64,000 nt of DNA from Steinernema hermaphroditum (GCA_030435675.1 CM059621.1:2294001-2358000); one strand, 5' to 3'. Counted from the first letter of the stretch, positions 34,397-44,963 are shown. Numbers and translations: made by a program. Notes: a model not told the origin generated them from the letters alone.

Positions 34397-34729
34397 ATTG
34401 TCCAAGTGAAATGATACCAAATTGCTGTGTTTGAAATGTTGACTGTTTGGCTTTTGTGAATAAAGTTGTTAATGTTCAAAGCGAGCACAATTCAAAGAAG
34501 AATCCGCTGTATGTATTGTCCAATCATAAGGTGTACCTGCGTTGTACTCTTTTATGGCCCTTTTCATACAGTTCAACGTAATTAAACAGCCACGAGATGA
34601 ACAGGGGAACGGAGTTCAGAGAGAGACCAGTCGAGCGGGAGCAGGAGCTCGGCTGCCCGCCAACTAACTGGTACACTTCGATGGATGGTGGATGGCGGAA
34701 AATCGGTGGAGCATAGGACTACGCTAGCT

Positions 34730-35060
34730 GGAGTCTCCTGACAATATAAACGACACACCCACGGGTACCGTCGCCGTCCCCATGGGAGCGTTAGGATTCG
34801 AACAATCGAGGCGCGATCGTTTTCAATCAACAAACAAAATACGGACTGAAGCCGGCGTTGAACCAACCCCGACAGATTGCGCTTTTGCAATGAGCCATTG
34901 ACGGATCGGATCGGCTCAGCCGTGAGCCATCAATTGTCGTCGACTGGAATCGGATGAGTCGACTGGCCAGGTTAGAACGGCTGATGGTTGATACGGCTGA
35001 GTCGTCGCCTATCTCTGCTGCCACTATGTCTCCCTCAAGCATTGTTACGGCAAGACGTAA
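34730..35060 (-). repeat. tRNA-derived SINE copy F, diverged
   Basis: Minus strand B box GGTTCAACGCCGG (around 34857) and the segment complementary to TTTTGCAATGAGCCATTG match copies A and D. Distal part overlaps the repeat also seen inverted at 14541-14610. Confidence 0.6.
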
Positions 35061-35479
35061 CTCCATGAATACCTGAGGTGACGGTTCAAATCTCCGACGG
35101 ACAGACCAGATCAACAGATACGGTTGAGAGTCTACGCGCAAGTTTAGGTGAAAAGAAAGTGAAAGAGTGTTTAGAACACGTTCTCTCTCGACACATGACG
35201 CGACACTTTGATGTCTGATCAAATAGAAGTTTCAACATCTTCCCAAACGATTTCCTATTTTCGTTTTCAACTTTTGCAGAATCTATTTATATAGAATTAG
35301 GCGATCTCAATCTATATTTGTGTTGTTATTTTGCGCTACCACCTGCCAATTTCTTTTGTTCTTCGAATCTATTTTCGGGAATCTCACCGTTGCTATAAAC
35401 AAACACGTTAATAGTTAACTATTTTCCCTGGTTGTCTCTAAATTGCCGATAACATCCAGTTGTTGGTGGTCCAGCTAAG
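35061..35479. other. Upstream region of the chemoreceptor gene
   Basis: AT-rich, no recognised element. Confidence 0.4.
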
Positions 35480-36517
35480 ATGACCGACAGGGGCTCTTAC
35501 ACCGTAAACCGCTTTTCTCAACTCGTCTACCTGCCCGTTCTCAGCGGACTAGGAGTGGTGAACTTGTTTATTGGATCGTTTACCATATTCGTTGTGGCCA
35601 CAAGGAGCACGCGGCACACAAGAGCCTACAACGCCCTTCTTCTCAACATTCTCTGCTGGAGTTTCGCAGCCGACTTCTTCCAAGCCGTTGTTGGACAGTT
35701 TGAAGCCCAGTGGCCTGTGCCATGCTTTCGCGCCCATGGAATTGTCGGGCTCTTCAATGTTGGCGGAAAAGTTCTTGACTCTCTGGCCACGTTGATCGTA
35801 GTCATCTACTGCAACATGATCGTAGCTGCAGCGAAGCCTATCTACTTTCGATGCGTGCAGTTGATGTTTCCCAGTATCACAAAAAGTCTATCGTGGACGG
35901 ATGGAGTTATCTACGTGCTTTGCTGGCATATATTCTTCAGCATAGCCGCCGCTTATCTCTATATTTCATGCATTGTCCCAGCTGACTACTACCAAGCAAA
36001 ATTTGAAAACTTCTTCAAGTTGCCACGCCCCCGCTCTCATGTAACCTGCGTTGTTGAGAAATCGAAGCACAAGCGCATAATGACCGTTGCCGGTCTTATC
36101 GGATTTTCGGCACAAGCTATTGCCGTACTCATATTTCTTGTCGTGTCGGCCTTCTATTTGCGCGTAGAACGGAAGAAAACAAAAATTTCGGACCACACAT
36201 ACAAGCTGCAAAAGGCGTTTACGAAAAATTTGACAATCATCACGTTTGTTCCTTTGTGTTTCTTTAGCCTTCCCTTCATGGTATTCATCTTAGCCTTTAA
36301 CGTTTCCGAAGACTATTCTAATTATATTATGAGCACCGCAGAGCTGCTGATGTGCTTCCATGATCTGGTGGTGTCAGTTGTGACGCTGACGATTTACAGC
36401 GCTTATCGAATAGCGACAAAAGAATATTTATGCTGTGTACTCGGATTTCTAAAAGCTCCTCAAAGTGCGATCCAGTGGTTGAGTAGTAATACTAGCACGA
36501 TTATGTATATAAAGTAG
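35480..36517 (+). CDS. Nematode 7TM chemoreceptor (Srh/Sri/Str-type), intronless
   Basis: 345 aa in one exon. Seven hydrophobic segments; LLLNILCWSFAAD in TM2, MIVAAAKPIYF after TM3, and the family-type segment YKLQKAFTKNLTIITFVPL leading into TM6 support a serpentine chemoreceptor. The C-terminus runs IATKEYLCCVLGF. Chemoreceptor genes of this superfamily normally have several introns, so a single-exon copy may be a retrogene or have lost introns. Subfamily placement is uncertain. Neighbours are microprotein genes, not other receptors. Confidence 0.75.
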   Translation: MTDRGSYTVNRFSQLVYLPVLSGLGVVNLFIGSFTIFVVATRSTRHTRAYNALLLNILCWSFAADFFQAVVGQFEAQWPVPCFRAHGIVGLFNVGGKVLDSLATLIVVIYCNMIVAAAKPIYFRCVQLMFPSITKSLSWTDGVIYVLCWHIFFSIAAAYLYISCIVPADYYQAKFENFFKLPRPRSHVTCVVEKSKHKRIMTVAGLIGFSAQAIAVLIFLVVSAFYLRVERKKTKISDHTYKLQKAFTKNLTIITFVPLCFFSLPFMVFILAFNVSEDYSNYIMSTAELLMCFHDLVVSVVTLTIYSAYRIATKEYLCCVLGFLKAPQSAIQWLSSNTSTIMYIK

Positions 36518-37986
36518 ATGGAGAACCATGATAAATGATTATATGTCTATTGTGTTGGCTTGTATGATAATCGTCTTTTTCATCGTCTCGAAGGTGTATG
36601 TTTTTTTTATGGCTGTACGAGAGTCAAGAGTCAAGACAAGAGTCATGATAAACTATCTGAGTCTTACAGAGTCCAGTTTCTCAAAGATATTTGCATGATG
36701 AGTCTTCAGATGGTAGCGTCGACCCGACGTCTTTGAATTCACTTTCGCTACGGATCTCTTACAGTCTTTGCACATAAGAGCTGTCCGATCGAAACCTATA
36801 TAATTGTGGAAAACGGATAGAGCCTCGCTCTCTGACCGCCCTTAAATTCCACGCACTCGCAGTTCACTATGTCGCAGAGCTCGCCAAAAACAGCCAAATA
36901 CGTACTCTGCTTCCTCAAAGTACGTAAGCGACTGTCGCCACGCGGGATTCCCTTGTGCACGCGACTTCCAACCACACACGGTGATACAATCACCACTACA
37001 ACGACTAATATACGCGAGCTAACACTGTAGCCTCGCAACAACAACTGGCGCAAACTCGCAAGTTTCAACGCCGGACAAAACACAGGGAAAAGATCCGCGA
37101 CGCGCGATCTTCCGTTACAACACTGACTGGAATCCGACGGATCTCCAGGAATACAACAAAACCGAGCTGGTACAACAATTTACCCTGGCTACGGCAACAA
37201 CAATAATCGGCAACAAATACAGAATTTGGATCACACGATCCGAAAACAACAGGTCCGCGCGGGCACACACAACAACACTGAACCGATCACTGGGAGTCCG
37301 CTCCGGAACTCTGAAGAACACCGCTGCTCTCCAGCCGCACACTGATGAACTCTGCTACTCTCGTTGTTTGCAGCCCACTGTCTTGTCTAGATGATGTTCC
37401 GGAACCTTCTGCGTCTCGTAGACACGTTATTCGGCGCGTAGACGTCTGGTTCAGAATTGGCGCGGGATTCAAATTCTGCTGAAATCCGGGAAATCCCGGA
37501 CGCGCTGAAAGGACGCGACCGCTTGTCGCGACAATAATCGTCGAAAATTGGAGAACGTGGCGAGTGGACGAAACATTCGATAGAAGAGGATAACGTTCCA
37601 CACAGTACCCCGAAGTGAAAATTTCTGCCCCTTCGTGGCGAAGCAGAGGACACAATCGTCTCGACATTTTTCGAGAGTTGAGGACCAAGAGGAAAAATAC
37701 CTCCCAAAGAGTCGGCAGTCCCAACCCTTTTGAGGATTTTGCGGATTTCACTCGTGTCGCGATGGCGAGTGGTCGATCCTCCTGACAAAACATTAGAGTT
37801 TTCCGGCTTCCAGAGGGAATAGGACATCTGGATGCCGAATGATTGAACAGAAAACAACGCAGGATCAGATCTCTTCTGTGAACCTTTAACTAAACCGGAC
37901 CGATATAGACATTTCTTCGACCTGTTGCTGTTCCATTTCATTAACCACATTCTAAGCCATTTCCCTACATTAAATGACCGATCCGA
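36518..37986. other. Unassigned block with long open frames on both strands
   Basis: From about 36870 to 37950 long frames overlap: plus 36871-37030 (MSQSSPKTAKYVLCFLKV...), plus about 37026-37394, minus 37387-37950 (187 aa) and minus 37287-37793. None has a recognised domain. Composition is more GC-rich than neighbours. A worn mobile element is the likeliest explanation. Confidence 0.35.
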
Positions 37987-38187
37987 TCAAGTATATTCAT
38001 AAAAATCGTAGACCATCACAACGCTTTCTGCGTTATCGCTCAGAGAACTATCATATCGCCCTTTCTTCGCTCTCTTCCGGCAGTAGACCGCAACGACGTA
38101 GATGCACTTTAAGATGACCGTCATCGCAACAATGGCCAGGAGGACGTAATTGCCAATTACAACAGCAGAAGGAGGTGGCAAGTCCAT
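37987..38187 (-). CDS. Single-pass membrane microprotein m8, 66 aa
   Basis: Pro-rich N-terminus (MDLPPPSA), helix about residues 9-35, CRKRAKKGR stop-transfer, then a Ser/Asp tail ending VYDFYEYT. The ATG is 3 nt after CTGTTTCAG. Tail and charge pattern differ from the Val-ending members, with Tyr residues that could be sorting or phosphorylation sites (inference). Confidence 0.65.
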   Translation of the reverse strand: MDLPPPSAVVIGNYVLLAIVAMTVILKCIYVVAVYCRKRAKKGRYDSSLSDNAESVVMVYDFYEYT

Positions 38188-38753
38188 TTCCTGAAACAGA
38201 GCGCTATCGTTCTGATGGGTTTGTAAAGATTAGAAAAATAATTTGCGAATTGCACAAATCAAACCAGCACAGGCAATGGATTTAGAAAACATAGGCACAG
38301 ACGATTGAATTCTAATGGCGCAAACGCCAAGCACAACTCGATTATGATGTGTTTTTGCTATGCCTTTTCCAATTTCCCATCCTTAGTGTTCCTCAATGAG
38401 CGTTAAGTGTCGTCCTGACGTCTATCCAAATAGAACCCACGTCCAAAGGTTGGCATATGTCTGTCGATCTCAAAGTGGCATGGAACAAATCCTTGCGTAG
38501 GCTACAAATACCCAAACATATGGTTTCCTGTGTACGGATGTCTCAGTCAGTATGGATACCTCTCATCTTTGACATTATATCTGTAGATATGGAAAAACAA
38601 GCGCACCACTCATCAAATCCGCGCATACTCACTGCGTAGACAATCTGATCCCCTTACTTTGAGTAAGACCGGTAAGAGGGTTATCATGCGAAAGACGATT
38701 AACGAGATTCAAATCCTACCCCACTCGACTCGTAGCAATCACATATTCCAAAG
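38188..38753. other. Intergenic
   Basis: No supported gene between m8 and m9, which are divergent. Confidence 0.4.
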
Positions 38754-38927
38754 ATGATCGACCTATCAACTTTGTTCGGCGTTATTCTGATTTTCGAAAT
38801 CGCAATCATCAACATCGCTTGCTCTTGCTTCCTGTTCCATGAAGCGAGGACTGCTCATTTCTATGGCCAAGAAGATGTCGTTTTCGGTGAAGACTGTACT
38901 CAAGAGTCCTCCATTGTCGACGTGTAA
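38754..38927 (+). CDS. Single-pass membrane microprotein m9, 57 aa
   Basis: Helix about residues 7-28 with IINIACSCFL, then a tail ending GEDCTQESSIVDV. Helix is paralogous to m7; the last 12 codons and the first bases after the stop are nearly identical to m10, although the helices of m9 and m10 differ. AATAAA at about 39019. Confidence 0.75.
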   Translation: MIDLSTLFGVILIFEIAIINIACSCFLFHEARTAHFYGQEDVVFGEDCTQESSIVDV

Positions 38928-39211
38928 TATTTAGTGTGTACACATGTACGGAGCCCAAAAATGGTTTATTTGTATTCTGCCCATATGTCTGACATTAACG
39001 CAGAAATTATATATTATCAATAAACGAATCATCAAACACAGAGATAGAAAGCGAATCTAAATTCCTGCGACAATTTTTGTCCCCCTATGAACTCTTTTTC
39101 TTCTTTTGATTTCTGTTTAAGATCCTTTCTAGTAGGTTGCAAATGCCAGATCATGCAATCAGTTTATTTCGTCTCAAATACGGGACAAATTTAAAATAGA
39201 AGGTTGAACGT

Positions 39212-39971
39212 TTAGTGACCTCCGACGACACCGCCGACGACGGGGAGACCCTTGAGGACGGGGACGACTGAAATGCGCCACTGTAGAGTGAAGATAAGCA
39301 GAGAACCTACGAAGGTTGAGGACGGTTTGGAGGAGGGAGATGACGAGGCCGAGGATTCCACCGATGGGACCAGCGGCGAGACCTCCGACGATGGGGATAC
39401 CGCTGACGACTCCGGTAATGGTCTTCTCAAGACCACCAAGGAGTCCGGAAAGGTCGATTCCTCCGATAGCTCCACCAGCAGATCCGGCGGCGCCCTGGGC
39501 ACCCCCAAGGATTCCAGTCACGGCTCCGAGGGGACCAGATCCTCCAGTGATTCCTCCAAGAGCTCCAGTGATGTCTCCAGCAGCTCCCGAAGCGGCGTCC
39601 TTTCCTCCAGTGGCTCCTCCGACGATTCCTCCGAGGGCGTTGGTTGCAGTGTTGGTGACATCCGAGGCAGCACCGCTGGCTCCAGAAGCAACGTTTCCAG
39701 CACCTCCGATACCTCCGAGGAGTCCTCCGACAGCGTCGGTGGCGCTATTGGCAGCTCCCGACGCGGCTCCGGTGGCATCAGAAGGGGCACCTCCGATACC
39801 GCCGAGACCACCGAGCAGGCCCCCAATCGCTCCGGCGTCACCGTTCTTTTCTCCGCTTGCATTCTTATCCTTCTTGTGGCCCTCACCCAGGTGAATGCCG
39901 TTGTTTCCTTGGTCGTTGTCGGCCAGGGCGACGGAAAGGAGGAGCAGAGAGAAGAGAGCGATCGCCTTCAT
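39212..39971 (-). CDS. Gly/Ala-rich secreted protein, 238 aa (mirror copy 1)
   Basis: Exons 39311-39971 and 39212-39267, 43-nt intron. Signal peptide MKAIALFSLLLLSVALA, a short charged segment with HKKDKNASGEKN, then about 130 residues of GG-L/I and A-S-G repeats (AVGGLLGGIGGAG type), and a more hydrophobic end (GIPIVGGLAAGPIGGILG) finishing VVGGVVGGH. Resembles low-complexity structural, surface or silk-like secretions; may coat or self-assemble. A near-identical gene lies head-to-head at 40680. The large open frame on the opposite strand (39252-40175) is a codon shadow. Confidence 0.85.
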
Positions 39972-40679
39972 GGTTCACAAAACGTTGGAATGAGTGACGC
40001 TCTCTCCCACCGGCCCTCTTTTGTATCGTTTGTGGAGAGGAGTGCCACGTATCTGCACAGTTTTGATTTGAATACGCCACAAATGTTCTCGCTGAACATA
40101 ATCCGAAAACATGGGATTTGTCCAAAAATAATCGCAGACATTACTTTGCGAAAACAATTTTTACATGATCGATGATCATGTTTGTTAAATCCTTAAAATA
40201 ATAGTTTTAGTTTACTTTACATAATTTAGTGATAGCATATCACAGTTTTTACTTAAGGAACTGTAATAGCTCATTAAGTTGTTTTGTAAGAAAAATTAGG
40301 AAAATGCACAGCGCTCCGTTTGAACATTTATGCTATCTCGTATAACTACGGCTAAAGCGACCGAGCTCTTTTTTATTTTTTTGCGAATATCAACGTCAGT
40401 TCTAAAAGTTTGTAATTTACAGTTTAGGCTTGTGTTAGCGGCAGGGTGACCATTTTTTTGGAGTGATGCATTCGGTTTCTCGTGACCGAAAAACATATTC
40501 AAAACAGACTTGTAGCTGTCATACCGATGTTATTTTTGGACAGATCACGCGTTTATGCCGATCGAAAACCGTCACATTCCTATGCTGAGCACGGCGTGGC
40601 CAACGTGGCACCCCTTTCCCGGGGGTACAAAAGCAAAGCAGCGCCATGGGATGACACTCATTCCAACGTTTTGTGAACC
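39972..40679. promoter_or_regulatory. Shared divergent promoter of the Gly/Ala pair
   Basis: 708 bp between the two starts. Both ends carry the same 20 or so bases before the ATG (CTCATTCCAACGTTTTGTGA) and a TACAAAAG motif 45-60 nt upstream. The centre is AT-rich and not symmetrical, so only the core promoters are duplicated. Confidence 0.55.
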
Positions 40680-41439
40680 ATGAAGGCGATCGCTCTCTTC
40701 TCTGTATTCTTCCTTTCCGTCGCTCTGGCCGATAACGACCAAGGAAACAATGGCCTTCACCTGGGTGAGGGCCACAAGAAGGATAAGAATGCAAGCGGAG
40801 AAAAGAACGGTGACGCCGGAGCGATTGGAGGCCTGCTTGGTGGTCTCGGCGGTATCGGAAGTGCCCCCGCTGATGCCACTGGAGCCGCGTCCGGTGCTGC
40901 CAACGGCGCCACTGACGCTGTCGGAGGTCTCCTCGGAGGCATCGGAGGTGCTGGAAATGCTGCTTCTGGAGCCAGCGGTGCTGCCTCGGATGTCACCAAC
41001 ACTGCAACCAACGCCCTCGGAGGAATCCTCGGTGGAGCCGCTGAAGGAAAGGACGCCGCTTCCGGACCTGCTGGGGACATCACCGGAGCTCTTGGAGGAA
41101 TCACTGGAGGTTCAGGTCCCCTCGGAGCTGTAACTGCAATCCTTGGAGGTGCCCAGGGCGCCGCCGGATCTGCTGGTGGAGCCATCGGAGGACTCGACCT
41201 TTCCGGACTCCTTGGTGGTCTTGAGAAGACCGTCACCGGAGTTGTCAGCGGTATTCCCATCGTCGGAGGTCTCGCCGCTGGTCCCATCGGTGGAATCCTC
41301 GGCCTCGTCATCTCCCTCCTCCAAACCGTCCTCAACCTTCGTAGGTTCTCTGCTTATCTTCACTCTACAGTAGCGTCTTTCAGTCGTCCCCGTCCTCAAA
41401 GGTCTTCCCGTCGTCGGCGGTGTCGTCGGAGGTCACTAA
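40680..41439 (+). CDS. Gly/Ala-rich secreted protein, 238 aa (mirror copy 2)
   Basis: Exons 40680-41340 and 41384-41439, same sizes as copy 1 to the base. Signal peptide MKAIALFSVFFLSVALA. Differences from copy 1 are scattered substitutions without indels, so repeat length has been held constant despite the low-complexity sequence, which argues for selection on length or recent gene conversion. AATAAA at about 41469. Confidence 0.85.
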
Positions 41440-42225
41440 ACGTTCAAACTTTATTTTCCATTTGGATAATGAATAAATCCATTGCATGATATTACCCACT
41501 ACAACACATCAATAAGTTGCAGTTCATCAAATTTTTCAATAAATTAGTGCACAACCTGTTGGAAACAAATGAGTCACATTGATTTTAATTCGAGTTTAAA
41601 AAGGGCGACTGTGTGAGCGTATTTATCTGATTGGGCTGCACTTCATCAAATTGCCTTTAAATGCAACAATAGACACGGCAATTTAGCACTTGTATTACGC
41701 CTCGTTCACTATATGAATTGCTTTTTCCGAATGCGCATTGTTGAGCAACGTGCTTTGACCATGATGATTTGTTTATCCATACAATTAAAACCAGCTCCTC
41801 TCACATATCTTGTCGGGCGATCTTGTGTCAGCGTCTCCAAATCAGGCCTGCTGCAGACACTGTGCACGGTCACCAGTTCCACTAGCACTATGTCCACCTC
41901 TGTTTCTGGTCTGTATCCCAGCCTTTCTTGGGTTGTTTTCATTTTATTTGCGCAGCAATTACCACGTACTTCTCGAGACATTGTTTAGTCTTTCCCGGAC
42001 AATGTTTAATTCGATCTGGCGAGACAGGGTGTCATGCTGTTTAGCTGAGGCTAAAGAGAAGTCAATCGGCCCAGCATATGGGACAGGTCATATAATCGTT
42101 TGTAACAGATTCATCGCTTTTTCTACGAACTCGATCTCGGCCACATACTAATAGATATACCACTAACGCGGTCAAAACTCTGGCGACGCTAACTTGATTC
42201 GTGTTATTTCAGTGAGGTTTCGGAC
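41440..42225. other. Intergenic
   Basis: No supported gene; the overlapping frames at 41709-42151 lack signals. Confidence 0.4.
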
Positions 42226-42360
42226 ATGATCGAAGTTCCTTTATTCCTGGCATCCTTCATTATTTGTATATTTATTTTTCTATATGTATGCTTCATGTTC
42301 TACATCACGGCTGATGTCGATGAAGACTGCAGTCAAGAGTCCTCCATTGTCGACGTGTAA
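42226..42360 (+). CDS. Single-pass membrane microprotein m10, 44 aa
   Basis: Helix about residues 5-27 (LFLASFIICIFIFLYVCFMF), then ITADVDEDCSQESSIVDV. ATG 13 nt after GTTATTTCAG. The 3' end is nearly identical to m9 at the DNA level including TAATATTTAG after the last codon. Confidence 0.7.
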   Translation: MIEVPLFLASFIICIFIFLYVCFMFYITADVDEDCSQESSIVDV

Positions 42361-42639
42361 TATTTAGCCTTTACAAACGTAATTATGCTTGACGGTGCTC
42401 CGAAATGATAGTGTCCAGGTAATGTGACCAATTTTATGCGTTCATCAGGCCGCCGCCCGGTCACCGAAGCACTCAGTCGGCGGGTAGTCAAGCAACTGCT
42501 CTCCGTCTCCCCTCCCTTTATGATTATGTATCTATTTAATGAAGACAAAACGTATATAAGCCATTGAACAGTACACCCCCATGAGGCCACACAACGAGGA
42601 ATTCGGCTGAACACGCTCGTGCAATGATCGAATGAGATC

Positions 42640-42720
42640 GCTTCTCTACGGACAAAAAAAAAGCACATACATACAGACCACCGGACCCGCCGGTTCTCCA
42701 TTGATATGGGAACAGAATTA
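42640..42720 (+). repeat. SINE tail fragment G
   Basis: A-run, then ACAGACCACCGGACCCGCCG and GTTCTCCATTGATATGGG, the SINE tail. The head is absent. Confidence 0.5.
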
Positions 42721-42779
42721 GCGCGATTAGATTTACGGGTTCGATTACCCGAGCTTCCGGGTACCGGACGGCTCTGTAT

Positions 42780-42975
42780 AGAAAGTATTACAGTACATTG
42801 AAAGTGGCGCGGCGACAGGATCCAGCCTCTTCGCTTTCTGACGGGACCGCAGATCGCTTTTCTCGGATACCGTCTCCAGACGAAGCCAGAAGAAGGTCGA
42901 TGCCAAAGCTGTGATATGCGTCTCTCAAGGCGATATGCCTTTGATACAAAACGAAAAATCGTAAACATGTACAGT
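42780..42975 (+). repeat. Retroposon copy, shared-3'-end family
   Basis: Ends GCGTCTCTCAAGGCGATATG CCTTTGATACAAAACGAAAAA; 3' end matches 13121 and 43790. Confidence 0.55.
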
Positions 42976-43275
42976 ACCGTTGACAAGTACAGTAATCAAA
43001 CATGAAAATTTTCACCTGATTCTGCTAAACTTTAACCAAAGAAAAACAAAGCTTATATTATTCTCGTGCCCAGCAGACAGGTGACGTAACCGACATGCGC
43101 ATAAAGACTTATTTTATCATTGTTTTGTTTACACTGAAGGTTGCCTTTCACACATTGGCTTCTTGGACATTGACCATCTTTCGTCGAAGTAATTTTCGAT
43201 TTATGAAGCACACCATTTTCTCATTATGCATATTCCCAAACAGTTGTCGTTATTTCTGTTCATTTTAGAAGAGAT

Positions 43276-43431
43276 ATGTTCAGCACAGAAATGCCAACTC
43301 CGGCTATTTTGTTCAACGTCGCACTGATATGCATAATCGCCGTCACGAATATTGTATGCGCATGTTATCTGATCTGTTCAATGAGAAGGGCTCACGTGGA
43401 CGAGCCGGATGAATCGCCAATCGATGTATAG
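43276..43431 (+). CDS. Single-pass membrane microprotein m11, 51 aa
   Basis: N-terminus MFSTEMPTPA, helix about residues 11-34 with NVALICIIA and YLICSMRR at the cytoplasmic end, acidic tail ending DESPIDV. ATG 7 nt after TTCATTTTAG. Clear paralogue of m12: NVALICIIAxxNxxC and YLICSMRR are shared. Basic residues after the helix suggest N-out, C-in. Confidence 0.8.
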   Translation: MFSTEMPTPAILFNVALICIIAVTNIVCACYLICSMRRAHVDEPDESPIDV

Positions 43432-43577
43432 CTTCCTCCATCTGTGGGGTAATAGTTTACTGTGCAGAGTAATTATATTTTGTAATGTGATAAAAATGTA
43501 TCTCATTGCACCTGTCCGCAATGTTCACGCGCAGTAAGCAGCTACAGAAGTCTGCAACAGAACAGGACCCTACTTAA

Positions 43578-43925
43578 CATGAAATTCCATTCTTGAAACC
43601 TGCTACTGGTCTCTACTAAATTAGACTAAATATGAGTGCCGAAGAGAAGACGCCACTTCTGGACGCCACAGATTCATCACTTCGATGCAGACGCGAACAC
43701 CGAAGCCGTCTCCAAGTCGACACCACGCCAGGGATGAAGCCGGCTACAAGAGACATCCTCGATTTGTCTATTTCCGGTGTAGTCCAAGGCGTAATGCCTT
43801 TGATTCAGGAAACAAAGTCGTATAAAAGTCGGGAGCTCTAGAAGGCTCGACGCCCTAGTTAACATGAAATTCCATTATTGAAACCGGCTAGTGGTCTGTA
43901 CCAAATTAGCCATCAGTGCCGCGCT
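43578..43925 (+). repeat. Retroposon copy between 60-bp direct repeats
   Basis: AACATGAAATTCCATTCTTG (43578) and AACATGAAATTCCATTATTG (43861) begin two similar 60-bp stretches flanking a 220-bp unit ending CAAGGCGTAATGCCTTTGAT, the shared retroposon 3' end. A 69-aa open frame at 43632-43841 (MSAEEKTPLLDATD...) lies inside and is probably fortuitous. Confidence 0.55.
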
Positions 43926-44199
43926 TAGCTCGAGATTAAATTGAAGCAAGAATCACTGATGTATATTCTATTCTCAGCACAACCGTTCTAAATTTATAAG
44001 AGAACAAGAATCGTTTTTAAAATTGGATCCTTAAAGCGATTATGTGCGCACAGCACTATGGCACGATAGCGCATAATCCCCCTAAAATAGTAGTAACCTG
44101 CACTTTGCCTGTGCTGTTGACAGTGTATCTCGAAATCGGGTATTACAGAAGCAACACGCTATAAAACACCGCCTAGGATTCAAGCAGTTCCCCATAGAA

Positions 44200-44665
44200 A
44201 TGCTCATTCCTAGTAAGACCACTTTCCTTCTCATCGCCCTATTGGCGATGAGCTCAACTTCGGCTAAGACCTGTCTTGACTGTATCTGCGACGTCGCCTC
44301 TGGTTGCAAGAACGCCCCGTGCAACCCAAAGACCGGCACCTGTGGCTATTTCCAAATCACACTTCCCTACTACGAAGATTGTGGAACCCCGGGCCGGAAT
44401 GGAAATGAGCCTGTCGAGAACGCCTGGAAACGTTGCGCAGCAGACAAAGCTTGTTCCGAGAAGTGCGTAAATGTATGTTTTCCTTTTTTTTCATTAAAGA
44501 GTTCAACAATCCTAGGCTTTCGTCGCAAAGTATAGTAAGAATTGCCCTAATAAGGGAGCGTGTGAAAAAATGGCCCGTCTACATGATGGAGGACCAACTG
44601 GATGCAGCAAGCCGGCTACCAACGACTATTGGAACAAGGTCAAGAACTGCTGCAAATGTACTTGA
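44200..44665 (+). CDS. Invertebrate-type lysozyme-like protein lacking catalytic acids
   Basis: Exons 44200-44472 and 44516-44665; 140 aa. Signal peptide to about residue 22 (ALLAMSSTSA). Destabilase/i-type lysozyme fold is clear: TCLDCICDVASGCKNAPC, CGYFQITLPYYEDCGTPG, AWKRCAADKACSEKCV, then in exon 2 ACEKMARLHDGGPTGC and YWNKVKNCC. About 14 Cys are kept. The position after CIC-x2 that normally carries the catalytic Glu is Ala, and the loop that normally carries the catalytic Asp is shortened with Lys. Likely a non-enzymatic binding or decoy protein (inference). AATAAA at 44748. Confidence 0.85.
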
Positions 44666-44852
44666 GTTTCGTCTTCTTAAGACAAACATATTTGTTTTAT
44701 TCTGTGAATAAGGGGAAGAATTTTATTTTTTAATAATAATAAATAAAGGCAAGCATCACTAAAAACTACATACCAAGTGGCTTTGTTATCACTTGCGCCT
44801 GTGATTCTTCCTTGTACCTCATGATCTCCTAGTGGTTCATTTCGGCATCTTG

Positions 44853-44963
44853 ATGACCATCAATGTGGTGCCTTCTGCATGGGGCGCTCCTCTCAACGTA
44901 GGAGGCCCCGATGTGTCTGCTGGATGTCGACCACGTCTAGCATTTCCCGGTATTTGCCGTTAA
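44853..44963 (+). CDS. Candidate secreted micropeptide, 36 aa
   Basis: Open frame MTINVVPSAWGAPLNVGGPD then two Cys within CRPRLAFPGICR before the stop. The frame is open back to a CTCCTAG acceptor 20 nt upstream (VHFGIL precedes), so a signal-peptide exon may exist but none was found. Follows the lysozyme-like gene by 190 bp on the same strand. Weak candidate. Confidence 0.3.
   Translation: MTINVVPSAWGAPLNVGGPDVSAGCRPRLAFPGICR

Noticed and set aside
39252..40175. 307-codon open frame antisense to the Gly/Ala gene (and 192-codon frames on both copies)
   Set aside because: Low-complexity GGN/GCN codons give open Ser/Asp-rich or Pro-rich frames on the other strand; no signal peptide or splice sites fit, and the sense gene has both.
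43632..43841. 69-codon frame MSAEEKTPLLDATD with a dileucine-like motif
   Set aside because: It sits within a repeat unit that ends in the shared retroposon tail, so it is probably chance.
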